DNA of 46,253 nucleotides from Seminavis robusta (lineage: Eukaryota > Bacillariophyta > Bacillariophyceae > Naviculales > Naviculaceae). The stretch is from the NCBI GenBank assembly GCA_903772945.1, contig CAICTM010000829.1, forward strand, positions 1-46,253. Reading direction: 5' to 3'. Below, piece by piece: positions 41,301 through 46,253 of this stretch. Positions within the stretch are counted from its first letter, which is position 1. Every line of letters starts with the position of its first letter. A program made the position numbers and the translations under genes. Under the pieces are notes generated by a model that was given only the letters and a program-made list of their open reading frames with translations, ran no database searches and was not told the origin of the DNA.

Positions 41301-42373
41301 AAATGAATCAAGCCCTTCAGAAGTCTCTTGAAAGGGCAACGTCTGTCATCAAAGAGATGAACAACCCACAACGTGATCTGAGCAAAGTGGCTGAAGACAA
41401 GACATCAACTCTGGAGGCCGCTCTTGACGAGAAGGAAAGTAGATTACAGGAGGCACTGCGCCAACTGCAGGAAGCAGACGAAGACAACGAAGCGCTGCAT
41501 GCTGAAGCAGTGAAACTGAAATGGTTCCTAGATGAGTTCTTGAGCGAGGCGAAACAATTGGTAGAAATTCTGAGCGACAACGTAAATGAAAACGAGCCAG
41601 AGTCAGCTCGACCGAACTCGAGGACACGAAGCGTTTTAGCAAGACTCGAAAGTATTGTCAAGCACATGGAGACAGGCGTTGGAAGTCATCTCCAGCAGCA
41701 CAAGGACCATGTCCAGTCACGGCCGCATAAGCAGCATCGAACACGCAGCCCCGTGCTGCCTTCTGCGAACCCGGCCGATGCCGAGAAAGAGACACTCGGA
41801 ACCGAAGAAGGAACAGTACTCTACGACGACAATGATGAAGCTGGGAACAGCCTTCAAAGCGCCAATCCGGCCTCCGATGGTGAAGGTTCTCAGATTTCAA
41901 GTGACAATAGCAACGGATCGAGGAAAACCCCCTCACCAGTGGCGGCACGGGAGCTCGATCAAGCTGCGTATGTACGGGAACGCTTGGCCAAGTCTGCGGC
42001 GGCACTGGTGCCTCGTGCGCCTTCATCCGCAGCATGGAGGACAAAGGAGTGGCTATTGAAATCGGGAACGAATCCACGCATGCTCAACAACACCGCACCA
42101 AACGCTCATCAGAGGGGCACAAAGTTGGATGCCCCCCACGCTTACTACAAAGGTCCCAAAGCCGGCTTTGTGCCAAGTAGAAGCTCGAAGGCTGATCGAC
42201 CAAAGACGTTTGTTACAGGGACTACGTTTCCTCCAGGGATTCGTTCAAAGTCTCCGAGCAACAGCGTGCACCAAGAGGACGCGGCTACTGGAGTGTCTGT
42301 TGGTGGCACAGAGCCTCATGGGGAAGACACAAGTTCAAAACTAGATAGAGCTCGATGGGGAGCTCAACAGTAA
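35327..42373 (+). CDS. Giant intronless coiled-coil protein, 2,348 residues
   Basis: One uninterrupted frame of 7 kb starting at tandem ATGs. Residues 1 to about 240 are Pro/Gln/Ser-rich and disordered (QQQQ, PPPHP runs, RSP dipeptides). About residues 245-2090 are almost continuous heptad-repeat coiled coil, rich in Glu, Lys, Leu, Gln and Ala (LKKELKDTQSQLHKSL, LEEERQQRASQQQ). Breaks are few; one at about 785-815 has a short Ser/Pro linker. The last ~250 residues are polar and disordered, with SPSNS and TPSPV type sites. Such rods act as golgins, centrosomal or kinetochore linkers, or myosin-tail-like scaffolds; no motor head, GRIP or SMC hinge was recognised. Low-complexity coiled coils match many families spuriously, so no name is given. 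The absence of introns contrasts with several neighbours. Confidence 0.93.
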   Translation: MMNPQQSPTRRGRSAYPSQRQSPSRALSPTPRSNVNTHLPVQPNLSPRQFRPVLPRPAQAPPQQHQRSPQPHRQTQQRQPQPQIQAPPPHPLQQQQFGPILQSLAGVNPSSASSTNSRNSNYDPSRELMRAMEQQNQLQQQQFHQSWPAPPPQPLQHQPQPARQQHQPQPLARQPAAGRPPQQPQVHTWRRNQPGQSQPPSQVQRGHYQQQHQQQHDPGSTPSSLQGSSQSFQLLPIQEQPSKDESEANQHKYMDLKKEHAKLKKELKDTQSQLHKSLSDLQFNQTELKTTQSRLHSSVGDLSALQHELESLTQAEDEQQLGHAMEFIQELKSARDEAVSHRQVMNDRMRQLRVDNTTLKDQYRALQDDYRTAQHEIRKLQLQIDKPAVDQTKAMEKLRDKNMELEVENRAMAHSLKRVNDQVAALETKCTKLEDRNRNVEAQLAATKRRASVSGGDVAQLAALLQTENQQLRSAKEALEKQMQQQPKSSTKTTSAQQQPDSETKLAKLQSVLDATKKQLQHAQQKWADADIHHQHQIQTLTRDKNQQLQDLTLKLDAAVREAQDRAQRDFMASQSPQSMLQEQLRQADPRVRELQRELEEERQQRASQQQTEIVKAVRANSDQLEAEHARKLQDQADRQQAESAKELATAQARYEVQLAALDAKQGGLEEIYQKEMSELEAKHENLLLEKGGQLAEEHSKVKRLEQQLGDQEGEFDRLKKRVEDLGTEKNRLKAELASSQHLAATTDHQLQEALETLGELETKLQVVGLFKKAREDASGNDKSQTSRGLASPSSVADDPAEPLPDIDAIMLKQLAKAKTANAKTHGELQTVIEYNISELKDIHESMQGGITQANCEIKALETGMDDLKKLQREVAQLDAANKSANRQKKSLERKLADSQDKLDTASNVVKRLAGDNENLQRELVGAQLDRDDSQEKLEKVTSDLEQARDDLKVARDESEKALQAMDDAASKLREATGKCRELEGKVEQQKHTIAQLEANALEAQREKARLEAKIDDGQQRHRSMESANDRTGEALNAVNDALKKSQREVDKQRKEISRLEEDLTTANDEVEELRKAAREHTKQNAQDVQNLRNERSSLKAAKDEALAELEETKHQASKLQSAVDRDRKKVSRLEEELSEARDDIEDLAKRNDTLKKKHEKDLGDLKSERGYLRAEIEKLKRENSNMEASKAESMELIDEYGPKLKELEETRKRLEAQTEFWAAREAELTNVIAELQDSAAETEREVRQSYETLKSEVAASQEAKENALKTQSKISKELQDAQQETKALSDRNQDLKRQQMNKDQELEKLQWELDAKTKENESLKTKTARLEALVGETNNELETVRGELGKLKKDMRSEVSRLEDLEREAKRQLDAARSDLGAKKKDVDLLKAEMSELEASQNNTKRGLNKIKQKLEEKEDENDALKDEVDSLKAQIRREEKLQAQLAQQPRAVSREIDSLAMATSRDLPKHVDDKRDEEIRNLQKSLNERRLALENLEDRYQDLSKTHQGLVKASRDAAVALSQQLDERTTELNDLGKKSRKALKENVTLKERLRVAEEQKLKDASALEQSNRELKAALADINALRPVQERASLELEEVGAIRDAAQESLKKAEARIDSMRDLHEKESRAKNEKIEQLAKDLLEAERTARGHERLFEEAKYKSRQAALETQKSHKDHTAEVNALNARLSELQESLDGAKKEHSELETIKNDVDSQLKRSEAQVESLREKLASHKKEFEGRDRARQIAYQNLVSRAKKLEKDLPEVIKERDVVGKQLEQIRAELAAALSDKSDLQAALKKAESGLAAVARALAEEIQKVSKTGADELKHEGPMDLVEKVKAALRNAIDGREDAIRSRKAYEDAFDESKALARSLGGIIEKKDQRLAELQNVFDQEKAMLMAELNNLDAVVQQIAAENNKLAKLLESEQRKAENEGRLFNSHLKNAKRDRELLSGQNNSLKKSLNDAATAAAKLKDKAENQSRVDDDYKSLQKMNQALQKSLERATSVIKEMNNPQRDLSKVAEDKTSTLEAALDEKESRLQEALRQLQEADEDNEALHAEAVKLKWFLDEFLSEAKQLVEILSDNVNENEPESARPNSRTRSVLARLESIVKHMETGVGSHLQQHKDHVQSRPHKQHRTRSPVLPSANPADAEKETLGTEEGTVLYDDNDEAGNSLQSANPASDGEGSQISSDNSNGSRKTPSPVAARELDQAAYVRERLAKSAAALVPRAPSSAAWRTKEWLLKSGTNPRMLNNTAPNAHQRGTKLDAPHAYYKGPKAGFVPSRSSKADRPKTFVTGTTFPPGIRSKSPSNSVHQEDAATGVSVGGTEPHGEDTSSKLDRARWGAQQ

Positions 42374-42562
42374 GCTGCTGCATCGGTGGTGGGTGCGTTG
42401 TCCCTTACTATTTAGGTCCGGGAGTCAGAGCGCCTTGTTTGCGGCCACCAGCGGTAGCGAGCTAGACAGTCGGGATAATCAGTACATGCGGGAGAGGAGC
42501 CGTAGACTTTGAACAAAACATAAACTGATGGCTAGCAACCTTTTTGCTACTGCTTTTTCCTC

Positions 42563-43732
42563 TCACGAAACTGGCGCTTCCGTTAGGACTATCATGACAC
42601 GTGATTCCGCCGTCAATCCCAGAACATTGCGTTGGTTTTGTTGGGCTGTCACCTCCATGACACCTGCGAGACCGGCAGCCCCTGACGGAGTGGTCTTGTA
42701 CCCTGCAGTTTCTGCGCACTCCACTCCATCTTGCCCGGATTGTTCTGAAATGGTTATGAAATAATCCGCATCTCGGGCCAGCCCCTTGAGGGCAATGAGA
42801 GAAGGCTCTTTGCAATCGAGGCGTCCCATGCAGGATAAATCTCCCTTAGCAATGACTGGCTTTCCGGCTACCATAGACTCCAACAATGCCGGTGCTTCTT
42901 GCGGCTCCACCACTATAATCCTAGTCGTATCCCCCCAAACTTTACGTGCATAGGCAGCACAAGCCGCAGCCATGCCTCCTACTCCTGCTTGAAGAAACAA
43001 ATGCGTGGGTGGTTGTGGGATTTGCTGGACGGATTCGTGCATCAATACCAAGTAGCCCTCCATGACTCGAAGAGGATAGTGAAAGCTGTAGCCCAACCAG
43101 GAACTATCGGAAAGTAGAACCATACTTTGGTCATGATTCTTGTCTTGGGCCACTAAGTGCTCTGCTGCTTGCATACTCTCTTCGTAGGTGGTTCCCTGTC
43201 GTATCACTGTCGCTCCAAATTGCTGCTCGAGACGAGTGGCAAAGGACGGAGCGACAGATTCGGCCAAGTAAATAATGGACTTGGCGCCAAAAGCTTTGGC
43301 CCCTGCTGCGACCGACAGCCCATGATTTCCAGCACTGGCCGTGACGTAAGTTCGTCCAGCAGCTTTTGAGGCATCCGAGGCAATGGCATAGGCTGCACCC
43401 AGTGCTTTGAAACTGCCCATTCCAAGTCGATTTCGCTCATCTTTGATGTACAGTTGTTCCACTTGGAACTGTCGGGCCAAGTCTGGGGCAGATGCCAGAG
43501 GAGTTGGACCATGCTGGTTGGCAACCGGGCATTGGCGTAACAATAAAGATGGATTTGAGGCGTCGTCACTGGGAAAAGGGATGGATGAAAGAGATGCCAA
43601 GACTTTCCGAGCCACTGCGTCGGTGTTTTTCAGCACTTGTATGGACGAGGACAAGAGTCTACACTGAGTAGACGATCGCCTTGTACTGCTCCGCATGAAG
43701 CCGTGATGACACTTGGCAATAGACTGCATCAT
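42563..43732 (-). CDS. PLP-dependent lyase/dehydratase, diaminopropionate ammonia-lyase-like, probably organellar
   Basis: Single exon, 389 residues from ATG 43732. Residues 1-35 are basic and rich in Ser/Arg without acidic residues, fitting a mitochondrial targeting peptide. The rest is a fold-type II PLP enzyme. GMGSFKALG supplies the Schiff-base Lys (109), and SAGNHG (133-138) binds substrate carboxylate and cofactor. QAGVGGMAAA is the phosphate-binding glycine loop, and TTPSGAAGLAG lies near the C terminus. The combination of GSFKALGAAYA, SWLGYSFHYPLRVMEGY and CMGRLDCKEPS points to diaminopropionate ammonia-lyase or a close relative, rather than classical threonine dehydratase. It would split 2,3-diaminopropionate, Ser or Thr to a keto acid and ammonia; substrate cannot be fixed from sequence. 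It ends about 190 bp from the convergent coiled-coil gene. Confidence 0.88.
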   Translation of the reverse strand: MMQSIAKCHHGFMRSSTRRSSTQCRLLSSSIQVLKNTDAVARKVLASLSSIPFPSDDASNPSLLLRQCPVANQHGPTPLASAPDLARQFQVEQLYIKDERNRLGMGSFKALGAAYAIASDASKAAGRTYVTASAGNHGLSVAAGAKAFGAKSIIYLAESVAPSFATRLEQQFGATVIRQGTTYEESMQAAEHLVAQDKNHDQSMVLLSDSSWLGYSFHYPLRVMEGYLVLMHESVQQIPQPPTHLFLQAGVGGMAAACAAYARKVWGDTTRIIVVEPQEAPALLESMVAGKPVIAKGDLSCMGRLDCKEPSLIALKGLARDADYFITISEQSGQDGVECAETAGYKTTPSGAAGLAGVMEVTAQQNQRNVLGLTAESRVMIVLTEAPVS

Positions 43733-43910
43733 TGCCAGCAAAATCCTTTTATATGACCTCTCACTCCAAGAACTGCAAACGTGCGCAGCCTGAGAGTGGA
43801 AGGTTCAGGACCGGCAATGGATCGCTCAAGATCCAAGATCCAAATTTTGGACTCGGCTCAAGTGAAGACTCTGGCTGGATCTGGTCACAGCTGACAACTA
43901 TGATCCATAG

Positions 43911-44012
43911 CTGGCTTTGTATGATAGTTTCCAACAACTCACAGAGAGGACAACCTCGATTGTGCTTCTGAACTGTTGGAAAGAGCCCTACTAGCTTGTA
44001 TGAGATTGTGGG
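43911..44012. repeat. Dispersed direct repeat, copy A (unoccupied)
   Basis: 43911-43990 matches 45434-45518 in the same orientation, with only a few differences (shared block GATAGTTTCCAACAACTCAC and onward). The following GTATGAGATTGTGGG (43998-44012) matches 45768-45782, and AGCTGCCGGTTTC has a counterpart near 45825. In copy A these parts are contiguous; in copy B they are separated by an insertion. Confidence 0.85.
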
Positions 44013-44147
44013 AGCTGCCGGTTTCTTCATTGGCAGACGGAAGTATCTCTACGGAAAGCATGTTTTAGCTACCGGTAGCTTTGCAATTCGCTGGGGATCT
44101 TTACCTCGGCAGTCTATCTGCCTGAGCCCTCACCCCCTTTTTTGGTA

Positions 44148-44182
44148 TTTCCTGTTTCCTGTTTCCTGCTTCCTGTTTCCTG
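44148..44182. repeat. (TTTCCTG)5 microsatellite
   Basis: Five 7-bp units, the fourth with C for the first T. Intergenic; no function inferred. Confidence 0.88.
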
Positions 44183-44356
44183 TTCCGGTGAAGCCAAAAT
44201 GTAGGGATAGAGATAGGCACAAGCCAACTCTACAAATTTAGGGGTAGGAATAAATCATGATTATTCAAGGTTAGTGCACTCAACACAATAAGCCAGCAGA
44301 AGCTACAAAAGTTACAGGGATGTACGGGCGTAACAGCTGTAAAATTATGGATAGCG

Positions 44357-44474
44357 GGCGGCAACACACGACGAAGTCGGGTGTTGTCGCCAGGGCTAGC
44401 ATAAATAAAAAAGAAGGTTATATTGAAGGAATGATACCCGGCGGCAACACACAACGAAGTCGGGTGTTGTCGCC
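44357..44474. repeat. Pair of 35-bp GC-rich hairpins
   Basis: Copies at 44357-44391 and 44440-44474 share one sequence with a single difference. Each folds into 16-bp arms around a GAA loop (arm start GGCGGCAACAC, arm end GTGTTGTCGCC); copy 1 matches at 14 of 16 arm positions and copy 2 at 13 of 16. In copy 2 the complementarity extends outward (ATACCC / GGGATAC). The flanking CGCCAGGG is shared. The spacer is AT-rich and unrelated. Confidence 0.85.
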
Positions 44475-44826
44475 AGGGATACTTTGAAACAATGGTGCAA
44501 TCTCAAACATGTCATCATTCTTCTATCTGTCTTTCTGTCGAGGTATCGCAGCTCCCGCTGACTTATTCTGCACAAACAGCGGCAAGATCAGGTATCTTTC
44601 GATGATCGCACGACGTCCCATTGTTCTGTGGGCTTATTGAGACCGCATGCGAATCTTTTCCCCCTTTTCAGATCACGGAGATAGAAAATACGCAACGAAG
44701 GAAGGACTTTGCAGCAGCGACCCACAATAGCACTCCACACAATTTTAAGTGGGAAGCAAGACAAGTCAATTAAAAGACATCGCTATTTCATATCACCATC
44801 GCATAATCCACTCAAAAGTTCATTAT

Positions 44827-45336
44827 ATGCACCGCGTCCACACCCATCTCGCGAGGACAGCAAGACTTGCCAGTCGAGCAAGGTCTGTCCGAATATCCTT
44901 GGCCGTCATCAGTGATCCATCGAGTACCAGTAGTAGAATCACCAGCAATAGCTGCAGTCGCAGTTTTGCTACGGACAAGAAACCCGACTGGATGATAGAA
45001 GCCGAGCTCGAAGCCATCGCTGCGACTAACGCACGTGCTATAAAACAGGGAACCGCCAACGATGTTGTCATGGGCAAGCTGAAGCACGAGTTGGACGGGG
45101 AAATTATTTCGAATGCCATCAAATTGGAAGAAAAATTGGTCATGATTATACAAAAGTGCAACGATGCCAAATCGGGGGCCATGGTGGATGCCCGCGGTCG
45201 TGCGGTCTACAACGCGCTTCGGAAAAAGGCATTGGCAACACGGCAAGATTTGATTACGCAAAAGGAAGCAGCAGGAATGGTGACGGACGCAACATCTATG
45301 GTCGAATCTGCCCATCCCATTCCAGCTTCCATGTAG
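44827..45336 (+). CDS. Small helical protein with mitochondrial-type presequence
   Basis: 169 residues from ATG 44827; the frame is open upstream but has no ATG. Residues 1-51 are rich in Arg, Ser and Ala with no acidic residue until the domain start (HLARTARLASRARSVRISLA, CSRSFATDK), a typical mitochondrial presequence. The SFATDK boundary suggests cleavage there. The remaining ~118 residues are predicted mainly helical and charged (MIEAELEAIAATNARAI, LDGEIISNAIKLEEKLVMII), ending in a loose tail. I do not recognise the family; a subunit or assembly factor of a mitochondrial complex is possible but unsupported. It lies between the two copies of the dispersed repeat and is divergent from the PLP lyase. 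Confidence 0.7.
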   Translation: MHRVHTHLARTARLASRARSVRISLAVISDPSSTSSRITSNSCSRSFATDKKPDWMIEAELEAIAATNARAIKQGTANDVVMGKLKHELDGEIISNAIKLEEKLVMIIQKCNDAKSGAMVDARGRAVYNALRKKALATRQDLITQKEAAGMVTDATSMVESAHPIPASM

Positions 45337-45433
45337 GTCAAGGTTTGTTTGCGCAGAGGATATGGCGTCTTGCATGCCGAAGGCCAGAACGTGCATCTAA
45401 AATACGCTCTAGCTAGTCTAGACTGGTCTACCA

Positions 45434-45516
45434 CTGGCTGCTTTGTATGATAGTTTCCAACAACTCACAGAGAGGACAACCTCTATTGTGCTTCTGAACT
45501 GTTTCAAAAGAGCCCT
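45434..45516. repeat. Dispersed direct repeat, copy B (interrupted)
   Basis: Matches 43911-43990 in the same orientation with a few substitutions and a 3-bp difference at the start. Its continuation is displaced to 45764 and beyond by the insertion annotated next. Confidence 0.85.
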
Positions 45517-45770
45517 ATTGGTAAAACAAATGCTAAATAGATAGGTTAAGGAGGGAGGGGGTGAAACTAGGCGGGGCAGTGGCTGTTGTGGTGGGTGGCT
45601 GTTGTGGTGGGTGTACAAGGAGAGCAATGAGGATGGGAGCAGGGCAAAAAGGGGGGGGGCAGGGAAGGGGGTGCATGGAGGAAAACCAGGAAGGAGAAGG
45701 GAGCAAAATTAGCGGAAGAGAGCAAGTGCACCATCCGCATCCCAAAGAGAACCAAGGTGGCTCATTGGTA
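45517..45770. mobile_element. 240-bp insertion flanked by 7-bp target duplication ATTGGTA
   Basis: ATTGGTA occurs at 45517-45523 and again at 45764-45770. The sequence before the first copy and after the second matches the contiguous copy A at 43911-44012. The 240 bp between are therefore best read as an insertion with a target-site duplication. The insert is strongly G-rich on the plus strand and has a 16-bp tandem unit (GGCTGTTGTGGTGGGT twice, about 45578-45609) and a 9-G run. No clear terminal inverted repeats or open frame were seen, so the class is unknown. Confidence 0.6.
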
Positions 45771-45948
45771 TGAGATTGTGGGGCATGGTTTGTCCGAACT
45801 TTGGATCTATCGGTAAGCCCGTGGAGCTGCAGGTTTCCTTCTCTTTGACAAGAGAAGCTTGGGATCTTCCAGCAACTCTGGTATGGTGAGACCGCACCTG
45901 TATCGTACGACTGTACGGTAAGGAGAGCCCCTGAAACGCACGCGGTTG

Positions 45949-46125
45949 TATTATACGTATAACATTTTTACTATGTATTCTACAGATCATACGTATTACA
46001 CATATAACATTTTTAATATGTATTAGACAAGTCATACGTACAACACAGATAACACAAGTGGAACAATATTATACGTATTACATGTATTATGTGTTGTACG
46101 TGTTTTACGTATAATACATAGTGAC
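45949..46125. repeat. AT-rich ATACGTAT palindromic repeats
   Basis: Words such as TATACGTATAACATTTTTA, CATACGTATTACACATATAA and TTTTACGTATAATACAT recur with a period near 45 bp, partly as inverted copies. ACATTTTTA[C/A]TATGTATT appears twice. This can form cruciforms. No gene is associated. Confidence 0.75.
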
Positions 46126-46253
46126 GAAGTTTTTTTGCCAGGTGTTTTGCCAGGTGTTTGGGAGGCAGAGAGGAAGATGCACTGTTGCAGGCCATAATAC
46201 CTGACAGCTTATCAAGTAAAATGGACTCTTACCTATCTGAACTCTCTCATGTT

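Larger units (their letters stand above)
43733..44826. other. Divergent intergenic region rich in repeats
   Basis: 1.1 kb between the divergent PLP lyase and small mitochondrial-type genes, so it should contain both promoters. It holds one copy of the duplicated block (43911-44012), a TTTCCTG microsatellite, and a pair of hairpins, each annotated separately. Confidence 0.55.
45337..46253. other. Terminal intergenic stretch rich in repeats and G-runs
   Basis: No supported gene. It holds the second copy of the duplicated block with its insertion, a G-run-rich strand (45550-45710), and AT-rich palindromic repeats near the end. Minus-strand open frames here are products of the repeats. Confidence 0.5.

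Noticed and set aside
43911..45518. Pair of long terminal repeats around the 44827 gene
   Set aside because: The copies are only ~80 bp, lack TG..CA ends and retroelement domains; a segmental duplication fits better.

Overview
The window is nuclear DNA from a eukaryote, most likely a pennate diatom (an inference; Seminavis robusta or a relative fits best). The reasons are spliceosomal introns of about 70-135 bp with GT..AG ends, Pro-Thr repeat surface proteins, receptor-like proteins with one membrane span plus leucine-rich repeats (LRRs), long intergenic stretches full of short palindromic words (CTAG, GGTACC, ACATGT), and decayed DNA transposons. Exon limits were worked out by hand from splice motifs and reading-phase continuity; no transcript data were available.

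Layout. 1-5271 (-): a five-exon membrane-anchored Pro/Thr-repeat surface protein, cut by the window edge. 5272-8719: no convincing gene. 8720-9322 (+): an orphan protein, convergent with 9425-12734 (-), a broken transposase-like gene. 12735-14395: intergenic, with a ~190-bp tandem duplication. 14396-15234 (+): a secreted Cu/Zn-superoxide-dismutase-like protein that keeps the copper site and seems to lack the zinc site. 15910-20475: three secreted SurE-family phosphatase-like paralogues (+, +, -), each missing a different part of the SurE metal site. 21336-23681 (-) and 28880-30418 (-): two LRR membrane proteins. Between them lie a TA-flanked 1.2-kb element with 22-bp inverted repeats (24366-25572) and a broken pogo-like transposase (25735-28340). 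30991-32859 (-): a six-exon type II membrane methyltransferase, divergent from a multipass membrane protein (33580-34464, +) across a TCGCGA-rich array containing a perfect 36-bp palindrome. 35327-42373 (+): a 2,348-residue intronless coiled-coil protein. 42563-43732 (-): a PLP-dependent lyase, probably organellar. 44827-45336 (+): a small, probably mitochondrial protein. The right end carries paired hairpins, a duplicated 80-bp block whose second copy holds a 240-bp insertion with a 7-bp target duplication, and AT-rich palindromic repeats.

How the genes relate. Most genes encode secreted, membrane or presumed Golgi products (Pro/Thr protein, SOD-like, three SurE-like, two LRR proteins, type II methyltransferase, multipass protein), so the region leans to the cell surface and secretory pathway. 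The tightest functional grouping is the SurE-like trio next to the SOD-like gene. There is no operon-like organisation. Two transposase genes and one transposon-borne remnant carry frameshifts and/or in-frame stops, so this is an accessory, transposon-scarred region.
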